Shown here: piece by piece, positions 52,504 through 61,122 of the stretch | Layout of the letters: each line of letters starts with the position of its first letter | Numbering within the stretch: position 1 is the first letter of the stretch | NCBI GenBank assembly: GCA_964408805.1 | Contig: CAYPAV010000022.1 | Coordinates: forward strand, 1-64,000 | DNA length: 64,000 nucleotides | Direction: 5' to 3' | Origin: CAYPAV01 sp964408805 | GTDB taxonomy: Bacteria > Pseudomonadota > Alphaproteobacteria > UBA8366 | The notes under the pieces: generated by a model | The model's input: only the letters and a program-made list of their open reading frames with translations | Database searches by the model: none | What the model was told of the DNA's origin: nothing | Made by a program: the position numbers and the translations under genes

Positions 52504-54671
52504 GCGACTCTAAGGATCGAGTCCGTGCCGCCAAGCACCTGCTGGAAGACGGCGATGCCAAGGGCGCCCTGGATACTCTTGGCGTGCTCGCCGACGGCGA
52601 GGCGACGGCGGCGATGCTGGCCGGCGTGGCGGCGGAGCGCCTTGAAGACCGGGCAGCCGCCATTCGTTATTTTTCACGAGCCGCGGCGCTTGATCCAACA
52701 CGCGTCGAGGCGCCGCTCAATCTCGGCATTTGTCTCCGTGCCATGGGCCAAGACGAGATGGCGGCGGCGGCATTCGATCAAGCGCTAGAGATCGATCCCG
52801 GTCATGCCGCCGCGCGCTTCGCCCGGGCCAATCTCCATCTCGCCAGCGGTGATTGGGCCGAGGCCGCCGACACGTTCGAGATGATCTTGGCGGCCGAGCC
52901 GGACCACCTCGGCGCCGCCAATAATCTTGGTCTCGCGCGCCGGCAGCTTGGACAAATCAAGGCGGCCATCGCCGCCTTTGAAAGCGTGCTGGCGCGCGAC
53001 TCCGGGAACGTCGATGCGGAGGTCAATTTGGGGGCGCTGCGGGCCGAGGAGGGCAATTTCGATACGGCGATCGAGCACTATCGCCGAGTTCTCGAAATTG
53101 CGCCGGAACACGGCGAAGCCGCGAATAATCTTGGTGTCGCCCTTCTCGACAAAGGTCGTGCCGGGGAAGCTGTGACGGTTCTGGAAGCCGCTGTGGCGGG
53201 TGGCGCGGCCGGACCCGAGACTCGTGCCAATCTGGGGAATGCGCTGGCTAAGATGGGCGATGTCGAGGGGGCCACCGCCGCCTATGACGCGGCATTGGCG
53301 CTTCGGCCGGATGCTGGCATTCGCGTCCGCAAGGCAATGCTGCTGCCGGTCGTGGTCGACTCCGCGGGCGATTATGACGCGGCGCGCCGAGACTTCGAGG
53401 CAGGGCTCGATAATTTATTGGCTTCGCCGCCTGAACTTTCCGATCCCTATGTCGAGGTCGGTGCGACGACGTTTAATCTCTCCTATCACGATGCCAGCAA
53501 CCGCGATCTCATGAAGAAGATCGCGGTGTTTTATTGCGCGGCGTGTCCCGCTCTTCTCGAAACGGCACCCCATTGCTTGCCCAATGCTGAGCGTGCAAAC
53601 GGAAAGGTTCGGATCGGTTTCGTCTCGCGCTATCTCCGGACCCATTCGATCGGCCGATGTTTCGAGGGCGTGATACGAAAGCCGGGGCGCGACGATGTCG
53701 GAATCACGGTCTTCACCTTCGATCCGCGTCCGGACCCGCTCTGGGATCGGATCGCGGCCGATGTCGACCGGACGGTATTGTTGCCGTCCAGGTTGGCCGA
53801 GGCCCGCCGCCTGATCGCGGCGGAGGCGCTCGACGTCTTGATCTATACCGATATCGGGATGGAGCCGCTGACCTATTTCCTCTCTTTCGCAAGGCTTGCA
53901 CCGGTGCAATGCGTGACCTGGGGCCATCCGGAATCCCCGGAGACGCCGGGGCTCGACTACTTTCTGAGCGGGGAGGCCATGGAGGGTGAGGAAGCACCCG
54001 CGCATTATGGCGAGCGGCTCGTTCAGCTGCCCGGGCCCCCACTTTTATATGACCGGCCAGCCGTTCCCGAAACGCTCAAGCCCCGTGCCGCCTTCGATCT
54101 TCCGGATTCGGGCGCGTTGTATTTTTGCGCCCAGACCTTGATCAAGGTCCATCCCGAGATGGATTCGCTATTCAGCGAAATTCTCACGCGCGATCGAACG
54201 GGAACGCTGGTGTTTCTGGAGGGGTATGTGCCGGAACTCGCGGCGCGTCTTCGAGATCGGTTCGCCGCGACGATGCCCAAGCTGATCGATCGAATACGAT
54301 TCCTGCCGGCCCTGAGCCACATGGATTACATGAATGTCTTGGCCTTGGCGGATGTTTCGCTCGACACGCGTCCCTTCGGCGGCGGCAATACGAGTTGGCA
54401 GGCGATTGCCTGCGGAACGCCGGTCGTCACCTGGCCGAGCCCCTATTTGCGCGGCCGATTCGCGCTGGCGCTGTACCAATTGATGGGTCTCCATGACCTT
54501 ATCGCGACGGATGGCGCGGAATTCGTCGACCTCGCGGTTCGGTACGGAATCGATCCCGATTTCCGAGACGCAACGAACCGGCGGGTCGCCGCCGGAGAGT
54601 CGCTCATCTTTGCCGATAGAGTCTCGGTCGATGCGTTCTATGACTTCGTGGTGAAAGCCGCCCGGAGCTAA
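52500..54671 (+). CDS. TPR protein with GT41 domain, second paralogue
   Basis: 723 residues, with about seven TPR repeats (residues 1-280, such as APLNLGICLRAMGQDEMAAAAF and AANNLGVALLDKGRAGEAVTVL) and a GT41-type C-terminal half. The latter has VRIGFVSRYLRTHSIGRC, LDVLIYTDIGMEPLTYFLSFARLAPVQCVTWGHPESPE, YFCAQTLIKVHPEMDS, LADVSLDTRPFGGGNTSW. It is clearly homologous to the preceding protein across its whole length, so the pair is a tandem duplication. Coupled translation (four-base overlap) suggests equal amounts. Its stop overlaps that of the convergent WbqC-like gene. Confidence 0.88.
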   Translation: MSDSKDRVRAAKHLLEDGDAKGALDTLGVLADGEATAAMLAGVAAERLEDRAAAIRYFSRAAALDPTRVEAPLNLGICLRAMGQDEMAAAAFDQALEIDPGHAAARFARANLHLASGDWAEAADTFEMILAAEPDHLGAANNLGLARRQLGQIKAAIAAFESVLARDSGNVDAEVNLGALRAEEGNFDTAIEHYRRVLEIAPEHGEAANNLGVALLDKGRAGEAVTVLEAAVAGGAAGPETRANLGNALAKMGDVEGATAAYDAALALRPDAGIRVRKAMLLPVVVDSAGDYDAARRDFEAGLDNLLASPPELSDPYVEVGATTFNLSYHDASNRDLMKKIAVFYCAACPALLETAPHCLPNAERANGKVRIGFVSRYLRTHSIGRCFEGVIRKPGRDDVGITVFTFDPRPDPLWDRIAADVDRTVLLPSRLAEARRLIAAEALDVLIYTDIGMEPLTYFLSFARLAPVQCVTWGHPESPETPGLDYFLSGEAMEGEEAPAHYGERLVQLPGPPLLYDRPAVPETLKPRAAFDLPDSGALYFCAQTLIKVHPEMDSLFSEILTRDRTGTLVFLEGYVPELAARLRDRFAATMPKLIDRIRFLPALSHMDYMNVLALADVSLDTRPFGGGNTSWQAIACGTPVVTWPSPYLRGRFALALYQLMGLHDLIATDGAEFVDLAVRYGIDPDFRDATNRRVAAGESLIFADRVSVDAFYDFVVKAARS

Positions 54672-55318
54672 GCCTGGGCGTGGATTTCCCGCGCGATTTG
54701 GTGCGCCGGTTCGGTGAGAAGTCGATGCAGAATACTCCAACGGGATCCCCGCCACTCCTCGAAAAACGACAGCTCGATAGCGCGATGCCGAAACGCTTCC
54801 GGTTGATAGAGGCGGCGGCCGCCGGCGAGGTTTATATAGCGCGTGGCCTGAACCTGGCGGAGGACCTCTAGTACCCGGTCCTGGCCACTGAAGGTATCGG
54901 GTACCCGCAAAGTGCTGGTTCGCAGGATATTGACGGGCAATCGGAGCTCTTGGCAAACAAGGCCGAGGAGCCGGGTCAAATAATCGACGACGTCGCCTTC
55001 GGGCGCCAGCATGGTATCGAAGATGGGATGGCTGGCTTCGCGGAGGCTGGGAATGCCACGGCATCGATTGGCCAGCGCCGTCTCGGCCGAGGGCGCAAAG
55101 GCGAGATCGTCGATTCTGATCGCCATCGGCCGCTTCGCCAACGGCAAGGTGAGCCATTTGGCGGCGCCGGTATAGCCCGGAAGCTGGTTGCGATGGACCC
55201 AGCCTCGGCGCGGAAACTGCACGCAGTCGAACAGGCAGACGAGATCGGCTTCCGCGAATAGGCGGAAATAACCCGCATAGGGCAGAAAATACGGCTGCAT
55301 GACGGCGACGGTCGTCAT
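54668..55318 (-). CDS. WbqC-family protein
   Basis: 216 residues of the WbqC family, common in O-antigen and flagellin glycan loci. The start VAVMQPYFLPYAGYFRLFAEADLVCLFD and the segment FPRRGWVHRNQLPG are family signatures. WLTLPLAKRP, SHPIFDTMLAPEGDVVDYL and INLAGGRRLYQPEAF follow. The catalytic role is not established; amide formation on sugars has been proposed for such proteins. The gene lies on the opposite strand to its neighbours, overlapping the stop of the TPR gene by three bases. Confidence 0.84.
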   Translation of the reverse strand: MTTVAVMQPYFLPYAGYFRLFAEADLVCLFDCVQFPRRGWVHRNQLPGYTGAAKWLTLPLAKRPMAIRIDDLAFAPSAETALANRCRGIPSLREASHPIFDTMLAPEGDVVDYLTRLLGLVCQELRLPVNILRTSTLRVPDTFSGQDRVLEVLRQVQATRYINLAGGRRLYQPEAFRHRAIELSFFEEWRGSRWSILHRLLTEPAHQIAREIHAQA

Positions 55319-55439
55319 TGGATTGTCCGATGGTGAATTATCTCGCGGTGTGAAGTTTAGCGCCTGCAGGCCGAAGAACCCAACCGTTCCACCGCTTCGC
55401 GTATTGACCTCCAGCTTCCCGCGCGGGAGGCTTCCGATT

Positions 55440-57122
55440 ATGTCGGCTGTCGTTCAAGACCTCATGCGCCGCGCTTTGGCGCTCCATCAAGCTGGCGAAT
55501 ATGTCGCCGCAAAAAAGCTATACCGGGATGTCGTGGCGCTTGATCCGAATCTCGGAGATGCATGGAACCTGTTGGGGTTGGTGGCACGCGAGGAAGGGGA
55601 TGGTGCCGCTGCGGCACGGCATATAGAGCGTGCGATCGAAATCTCGCCGGATTTCGCCGACTACCATGTGAATTTGGCGGTTGTGTTGCAGACGCTTGGG
55701 CAGAGGGACCGGGCCGCCGAGGCCTGTCGACGGGCGATCGCCCTTGATCCCGAACTACCGGAAGCCCATTACAATTTGGCGACCACCTATCTCGCCCAAG
55801 GACGCTCGGACGAGGCCTTGGCCGGTTTCCGGGAGGCGGTGCAATTTCGCGCCGATTATCCCGAGGCGAACAACAATATCGGCCATATCCTCTTGGAACG
55901 AGGAGATGCAGCAGCGGCGTTGCCCTATTTCGAGCGTGCCGCCGAGGAGCGGTTTGCGCCGGCGCTCTCGAACATTTGTGGTGCGTTATCCACGTTGGAA
56001 CGACATGACGCGGCGATCGAAGCCGGTCGCGATGCCGTTGCCGCCGCGCCGGAAGATCCGGCGGCATTTTACAACCTGGCCAACGCGTATAATGCGGCTG
56101 GTGATCCCGATACTGCCATCGAGTTGTACGAGACGGCCGTGACACTCGCGCCGGGTCATGTCGACGCGTGGTGCAATCTCGGTGTTGCTCAGCTTGCGAG
56201 GAATGCGCCCGCGGACGCCCTTCGCGCACTCGATCGGGCGCTCGCCATCGATCCCGATATACCCGATGCGAACTGGAACAAGGCGATGGTGCTTCTCCTG
56301 GTAGAGCGCTATGCCGAGGGATGGCAATTGTATGAATGGCGCTGGCGGGCGGTCGAATGGTTGGAGCGCCGATCCTTCGATGCGCCCGAATGGCGCGGCG
56401 AACCGCTCGATGGTCGCACCATCCTTATCCATACTGAGCAAGGCTATGGCGACACGCTTCAGTTCGTTCGGCTGCTGACCCGGGTGGCGTCAGCCGGCGG
56501 GCGTATCATTCTTGCCTGTCAACCGCCCTTGAAACGGCTGCTGGGCGCGCTGCCCGCTGTCGCTGAGACCATCGGCTACGGCGAACCGGTTCCTCCTTTC
56601 GACTGTCATCTGCCGATCATGAGCCTGCCGCTGGTGCTCGGTCTGGACCAGCCGCCGGAGTCGCGGCCCTATCTGATGGCGCCAGCGCCAAGAAAGGACC
56701 GTCGTCTCGATGGCGACCAACCGAGGATCGGGTTCGTCTGGCGTGGTAGCCGGATCAACAAGCGCGGCATGTTCAGATCGTCCGCGCTCGCGGATTTCGC
56801 CCCTCTGGCTGCCCTCGCGGGGGCCAGATTCTTTAGCTTGCAGATCGATGCCGATGCGATCGAGAAAGCCGAATTGGCGCGTCTGAATGTGACTGATTTG
56901 AGCGGGGATCTGGCTGATTTCGCCGATACGGCCGAATTCGTGGCACGGTTGGATCTCGTCGTTACCATCGACACGGCGATGGCGCATCTGGCGGGCGGCC
57001 TCGAAGTTCCGGTATGGGTTCTGTTGTCGTTTGCCGCCGATTGGCGCTGGCAACTGGACCGGGTCGATTCGCCCTGGTATCCGGCGATGCGCCTCTATCG
57101 GCAATCCGGGAGGGGCGATTGA
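55440..57122 (+). CDS. TPR-glycosyltransferase protein, FlmG-like
   Basis: 560 residues. Up to eight TPR repeats (about 1-320, for example AWNLLGLVAREEGDGAAAARH and PEAHYNLATTYLAQGRSDEALA) precede a glycosyltransferase-like domain: YEWRWRAVEWLERRSFDAPEW, ILIHTEQGYGDTLQFVRLL, RIGFVWRGSRINKRGM and DLVVTIDTAMAHLAGGLEVPVWVLL. The layout matches Caulobacter FlmG, which binds flagellin by its TPR part and adds pseudaminic acid. ATG 55440 has GGAGG 9 nt upstream. The domain near the end resembles GT9/ADP-heptose-type folds rather than GT41. Confidence 0.85.
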   Translation: MSAVVQDLMRRALALHQAGEYVAAKKLYRDVVALDPNLGDAWNLLGLVAREEGDGAAAARHIERAIEISPDFADYHVNLAVVLQTLGQRDRAAEACRRAIALDPELPEAHYNLATTYLAQGRSDEALAGFREAVQFRADYPEANNNIGHILLERGDAAAALPYFERAAEERFAPALSNICGALSTLERHDAAIEAGRDAVAAAPEDPAAFYNLANAYNAAGDPDTAIELYETAVTLAPGHVDAWCNLGVAQLARNAPADALRALDRALAIDPDIPDANWNKAMVLLLVERYAEGWQLYEWRWRAVEWLERRSFDAPEWRGEPLDGRTILIHTEQGYGDTLQFVRLLTRVASAGGRIILACQPPLKRLLGALPAVAETIGYGEPVPPFDCHLPIMSLPLVLGLDQPPESRPYLMAPAPRKDRRLDGDQPRIGFVWRGSRINKRGMFRSSALADFAPLAALAGARFFSLQIDADAIEKAELARLNVTDLSGDLADFADTAEFVARLDLVVTIDTAMAHLAGGLEVPVWVLLSFAADWRWQLDRVDSPWYPAMRLYRQSGRGD

Positions 57123-57247
57123 GGCGAACTGGTGAGCCGCGTCGCGGTTGATCTGGCCGCGTTTATCGCGGCGCGCGGGAATGCTTCGGTGACAGACGGG
57201 TCCTTGCCGGACTAGGCTGTCCCCGAAGACCTTTGGAACAGGGTGAC

Positions 57248-58354
57248 ATGAGCAAAGGCGAACGGACGATAGCCTTGATGCGGCCGAAATTGCCCGATTC
57301 AGCGGCTCTGGCCCCCTATCTGAAGGAAATCGACGAAAATCGATGGTACAGCAATTTCGGACCGCTCGAGCGGCGCTTCGAAGCGCGTCTCGCGGAACAT
57401 TTCGCTATCGGGGCCCGGGAACTCGTATGCGTCAGCAACGGAACCCAAGGCCTTATCGTCGCTTTGCAGTCGGTCACCCGGGCGCCCGTCGGATATTGCG
57501 TGATGCCCGCCTTTACCTTTGCCGCCACAGCCCATGCCGCGGTTGCTGCCGGCCTCGAGCCCTGGTTCGTCGATGTCGAAGCGGAGACTTGGACGCTAAC
57601 GCCGGAGATGCTGCGGGAACAGCTCCCGCGACTGGACGAACCCGTGGCCGCGGTCATGCCGGTCGCTCCTTTCGGTGCCGCGCCCGATGTCGCGGGCTGG
57701 GACGCATTCTGCGAGGAAACCGGCATTCCCGTCGTGATCGATGCGGCGGCGAGTTTCGATACCGCGATCGCCGGGCATTCGCCCGTTATGATCAGTCTTC
57801 ATGCGACGAAAGCCCTCGGCATCGGCGAGGGGGGGATCGTTCTTTGCCGCCGGCCGGATGCCATCGAGCGCGCGCGCGCCGGGCGGAATTTCGGTTTCCG
57901 AGAGGAGCGCGTCTCGCTGGTTGCCGGAACCAACGCGAAACTGAGCGAATACGGTGCCGCGGTCGGCCTGGCGGCACTTGATATTTGGCCGGAAACACGA
58001 GCTCGTCTGGCCGCGGTTTCAGCGTGTTATCACGAATCTTTCGTGGGGCTCGAGGGTGTCGAATTCGCGCCCGCATTCGCGGGTGAAGGTATCAGTTCGA
58101 CCTGCAACGTAATCCTCGATTCTCCAATCGGGGACAAGGTGATCGCCGCTTTGGACGGTGCCGATATTGAATCGCGCCGATGGTGGAACCGGGGTTGCCA
58201 CCGCGAACCGGTCTTTTTGGGCTGCCGCCGATCCGCGTTGCCGGTCTCCGAGGATTTGGCCGAACGGGTCGTCGGTTTGCCCTATCACGGTGGCCTTCGG
58301 GCAGCGGAAATCGAGCGAATCCGAGATGTTATGGATGCTGTGCCAACCGGGTAA
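57248..58354 (+). CDS. DegT/DnrJ/EryC1-family aminotransferase
   Basis: 368 residues of the sugar aminotransferase fold. The PLP Lys188 lies in SLHATKALGIGEGG; CVSNGTQGLIVAL and PAFTFAATAHA form the cofactor phosphate and ring pockets. NFGFREERV is a later family stretch. It would aminate a keto nucleotide sugar, providing the substrate for the NeuD-like acyltransferase at 49658. I use ATG 57248; a TTG at 57233 is in frame. The sigma-54 promoter of the first flagellin lies about 120 bp after its stop. Confidence 0.88.
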   Translation: MSKGERTIALMRPKLPDSAALAPYLKEIDENRWYSNFGPLERRFEARLAEHFAIGARELVCVSNGTQGLIVALQSVTRAPVGYCVMPAFTFAATAHAAVAAGLEPWFVDVEAETWTLTPEMLREQLPRLDEPVAAVMPVAPFGAAPDVAGWDAFCEETGIPVVIDAAASFDTAIAGHSPVMISLHATKALGIGEGGIVLCRRPDAIERARAGRNFGFREERVSLVAGTNAKLSEYGAAVGLAALDIWPETRARLAAVSACYHESFVGLEGVEFAPAFAGEGISSTCNVILDSPIGDKVIAALDGADIESRRWWNRGCHREPVFLGCRRSALPVSEDLAERVVGLPYHGGLRAAEIERIRDVMDAVPTG

Positions 58355-58470
58355 GAGTTTCCGGATTTGGCAATAGTTACCGGGTAATTCTTGTCTTTCA
58401 GCCATTGGAACAATTGCGCTCCAATAGAATTAACCATTAAATATCAATTAGTTCAGTAAAATTTAAAAGA

Positions 58471-58486
58471 TGGCACCGCCATTGCC
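58471..58486 (+). promoter_or_regulatory. Sigma-54 promoter of flagellin 1
   Basis: TGGCACCGCCATTGCC fits the -24/-12 consensus (TGGCAC, 5 bases, TTGC) with exact spacing. Transcription should start near 58496, giving a leader of about 100 nt before the ATG at 58595. The same arrangement precedes the second flagellin. Confidence 0.85.
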
Positions 58487-58594
58487 CCTAATGGATTCGA
58501 AATACCGCGTCCAGAGTGGGAGTGTGCCAAGGAATGATCCCCGCAACCGACGTTAAGTGCCAAGTAGCCAAACTAGCCGGAAAGGAGTTGGCAA

Positions 58595-59422
58595 ATGGCG
58601 GACAAAGTTAGTTTGAGCCAGGCGGTTCGCGGCAATCTCTTATCATTGCAGCGAACGTCATCGCTCATCGATCAGACGAACTCGCGTCTTTCGACGGGTT
58701 TGAAAGTGAATTCAGCGGTGGATGACGCGAGCGCGTTCTTCACATCTCGGGCACTGGAAAACCGAGCCAACGATCTCGTCGAATTGAAGAGCGGTATCGA
58801 TCTCGCGATCAGCACCATTCAGGCGGGCCTCGACGGTATCGAGGCGATCACCGACCTGGTCGATCAGGCCAAGGGCCTCGCCAGCAACGCCAAGGCCACC
58901 GGCGATACCAACGAACGCTCGACCCTCGCGGTTCAGTTCAACGAGCTTTTGACGCAGATAGATGCGCTGGCGAACGACGCGACGTTCAATGGGAGCAATC
59001 TCATTAAGGCGACGCCCGATAATCTCGAGGTCATATTCAACGAGAACAACACCAGCAACCTCACGATCACCGGGCTCGATACGACGACCGCGTCTACAGG
59101 CATCAATCTCTCTGTTGCGGCGAATAATTTCGGCTTGAACGCCAATGTCGATACGGCTTTGACGGCGATTTCGAGCGCCCTGGTTACCTTGCGCGGCAAC
59201 GCCTCGACCATGGGTTCGAGCAACACGATCCTGAGCACGCGCTTGGAGTTCACTCAAAATTTGGTGAATACGCTGGAAGACGGTGCGGGCAAGTTGACCC
59301 TGGCCGATCTCAACGAGGAAAGCGCCAATCTGCTGGCCCTTCAAATTCGTCAGCAATTGGGCACCAACTCGCTGGCCCTTGCAGCGCAGAGCGAGCGGTC
59401 GATCCTCAGCCTCTTCGGATAG
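58595..59422 (+). CDS. Flagellin 1
   Basis: 275 residues. The conserved N-terminal D0/D1 helices are present (SLSQAVRGNLLSLQRTSSLI and TNSRLSTGLKVNSAVDDASA), as is the C-terminal helix LADLNEESANLLALQIRQQLG ending in LALAAQSERSILSLFG. The central variable region is short, with many Thr and Ser near 130-165 that are candidate glycosylation sites. AAAGGAG lies 7 nt before the ATG. It is the same length as flagellin 2 and mostly identical to it. A strong hairpin follows the stop, and regulation by sigma-54 and FlbT is expected. Confidence 0.95.
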   Translation: MADKVSLSQAVRGNLLSLQRTSSLIDQTNSRLSTGLKVNSAVDDASAFFTSRALENRANDLVELKSGIDLAISTIQAGLDGIEAITDLVDQAKGLASNAKATGDTNERSTLAVQFNELLTQIDALANDATFNGSNLIKATPDNLEVIFNENNTSNLTITGLDTTTASTGINLSVAANNFGLNANVDTALTAISSALVTLRGNASTMGSSNTILSTRLEFTQNLVNTLEDGAGKLTLADLNEESANLLALQIRQQLGTNSLALAAQSERSILSLFG

Positions 59423-59470
59423 GTTTCGCGAGGCGCGCGCATTCCGGCAGGTCGCGCCAACTGGAACGTT

Positions 59471-59513
59471 TTTGCCGCCGCCCGGGCAGATTTTGCCCGG
59501 CGCGGTCGGCAAA
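59471..59513. repeat. Long, strong hairpin after flagellin 1
   Basis: Nested arms TTTGCCG / CGGCAAA (59471-59477, 59507-59513), CCGC / GCGG (59478-59481, 59502-59505) and CCGGGCA / TGCCCGG (59482-59488, 59494-59500) give an 18-bp stem with single unpaired bases at 59501 and 59506 and a GATTT loop. No T tract follows on the plus strand (TATTT only). It may be a terminator of flagellin 1, an attenuator, or an mRNA-stabilising structure. Confidence 0.7.
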
Positions 59514-59595
59514 TATTTCCCATCCGGCAATTTTCGACCAGTCGAAATACCGCCAACGGCGGATTAAGCCCCAAAATCCCTGACATTTTCGAAAT

Positions 59596-59611
59596 TGGCA
59601 CACCCGTTGCG
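59596..59611 (+). promoter_or_regulatory. Sigma-54 promoter of flagellin 2
   Basis: TGGCACACCCGTTGCG has the -24 TGGCAC and -12 TTGC boxes at consensus spacing. The predicted start is near 59622, leaving a leader of about 100 nt to the ATG at 59723. The leader length matches that of flagellin 1. Confidence 0.85.
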
Positions 59612-59722
59612 CCTAATCCGGGCGGTCGTCGTTCCGTCGATAGAATGTCAACGGGCTTCGACCATAAACCAACGACCGCAGAAAGCGGTTGTTACCATGT
59701 GTCCTAGAATAGGAGCAATGAC

Positions 59723-60550
59723 ATGGCGGAAGCTGTCAATCTAACACAGACGGTTCGTTCGAACCTTCTGACACTCCAGAAAACCTCCGGACTTATCGCC
59801 AGGACGCAGACGCGTCTGTCGACTGGTTTGAAGGTCAACAACGCGATCGACGATGCCGCGGCGTTCTTTACCGCCAAGGCGTTGAGCAACGCAGGCAACG
59901 ATTTGGCCGGACTGAAGTCCAGTATCGATCTGGCCATCAGTACGATTCAGGCGGCCATCGACGGTATCGATGCCATCACCGAACTGGTCAACCAGGCAAA
60001 GGGTCTGGCCAGTAACGCGAAGGCGACGGGTGATACCAACGAGCGCTCGACCCTGGCGGTGCAGTTCAACGAACTGTTGTCGCAGATCGACACCCTTGCC
60101 AAAGATGCGAGTTTCAACGGCACCAACCTTCTGAAGGCGACGCCCGACAACCTCGCGGTGGAGTTCAACAGCGACAATACCAGTAACCTGACGATCACCG
60201 GCCTCGACTCGACGACGGCGTCGACCGGTATCAACATCGGTGTCGCGGCCAACAACTTCGGTCTCAGTGCCAATGTCGATACGGCGTTGACCGCGATCTC
60301 GAGTGCGCTTTCGACTCTGCGGTCGAACGCTTCGACGTTGGGTTCGAACAACACCATCTTGTCGACGAGACTTGAATTCACACAGAAACTCGTCACCACC
60401 CTCGAAGGCGGTTCCGGCAAACTCACGCTGGCCGACCTTAACGAGGAAAGTGCAAACCTGCTGGCTCTCCAAACCCGTCAGCAGCTGGGTATTAACTCCC
60501 TGGCCCTCGCCGCGCAGAGCGAGCGGTCAATTCTGGCGCTCTTCGGTTAA
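59723..60550 (+). CDS. Flagellin 2
   Basis: 275 residues. N-terminal NLTQTVRSNLLTLQKTSGLI and RTQTRLSTGLKVNNAIDDAA, and C-terminal LADLNEESANLLALQTRQQLG with LALAAQSERSILALFG, match flagellin D0/D1. Most positions are identical to flagellin 1, and differences scatter through the helices and middle, so this is an old tandem duplication with both copies kept functional. GGAG precedes the ATG by 8 nt. It ends 28 bp before a perfect Rho-independent terminator. Confidence 0.95.
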   Translation: MAEAVNLTQTVRSNLLTLQKTSGLIARTQTRLSTGLKVNNAIDDAAAFFTAKALSNAGNDLAGLKSSIDLAISTIQAAIDGIDAITELVNQAKGLASNAKATGDTNERSTLAVQFNELLSQIDTLAKDASFNGTNLLKATPDNLAVEFNSDNTSNLTITGLDSTTASTGINIGVAANNFGLSANVDTALTAISSALSTLRSNASTLGSNNTILSTRLEFTQKLVTTLEGGSGKLTLADLNEESANLLALQTRQQLGINSLALAAQSERSILALFG

Positions 60551-60577
60551 TACCCAATCGGGTTCATTCGGACCCAA

Positions 60578-60609
60578 GGCGGGGGCCAATCGGCCCCCGC
60601 CTTTATTTT
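60578..60609 (+). terminator. Rho-independent terminator after flagellin 2
   Basis: GGCGGGGGCC (60578-60587) and GGCCCCCGCC (60592-60601) form a perfect 10-bp GC stem, extendable by two A:T pairs, with an AATC loop. TTTATTTT follows directly. This is a textbook intrinsic terminator, about 28 bp after the flagellin stop. flbT must therefore have its own promoter or rely on read-through. Confidence 0.92.
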
Positions 60610-60729
60610 GGGGATCGTAATATATCGCCCTTGGCGCAAGGCCGTGATATATAGGGTCTATGTTAGTGATCGCCAATTTTGGCGGCTCGTTCGCGCCAGT
60701 ATTCCCCTCCAGTCACGCGGTCGAAGATC

Positions 60730-61122
60730 ATGCCACTTAAACTTATCCTCAAGCCGGGCGAGAAGGTCATCATCAACCAGGCCGTGGTGTTGAACGGCGG
60801 CGAGAAGACCGAACTTGTCCTGCAAAACAAGGCCAGCGTGATGCGCGAGCGCGACATCATGACTGAGACGGGCGCCGACAGTCCTGCGAAGAACATATAT
60901 TTTGCGGTTCAGATGATGTATATGTTTCCCGAAAAGGAACGGCATTATCAAGAAAGATTTAACGAAATGGTAAAGGATTTCATTCAAGCTGTACCTAGTT
61001 CGACTCCAATAATACTTGATGTTGGAAGAAAAGTTATTGAAGGTAATCTTTACAGCGCCATGAAAGAATGCAAGAAATTGATGAAATACGAGGCGGAGGT
61101 GCTGAAGCATGTCACCGAGTAG
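60730..61122 (+). CDS. flbT: Flagellin post-transcriptional regulator FlbT
   Basis: 130 residues. The start PLKLILKPGEKVIINQAVV is the FlbT signature, followed by LQNKASVMRERDIM, and AVQMMYMFPEK further on. In Caulobacter FlbT destabilises flagellin mRNA by acting on its 5' leader and works with FlaF. ATG 60730 fits the family; the earlier start at 60679 would add an odd leader. The middle of the gene (about 60890-61080) is clearly AT-rich while both ends are GC-rich. It overlaps flaF by 14 bases. Confidence 0.92.
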   Translation: MPLKLILKPGEKVIINQAVVLNGGEKTELVLQNKASVMRERDIMTETGADSPAKNIYFAVQMMYMFPEKERHYQERFNEMVKDFIQAVPSSTPIILDVGRKVIEGNLYSAMKECKKLMKYEAEVLKHVTE

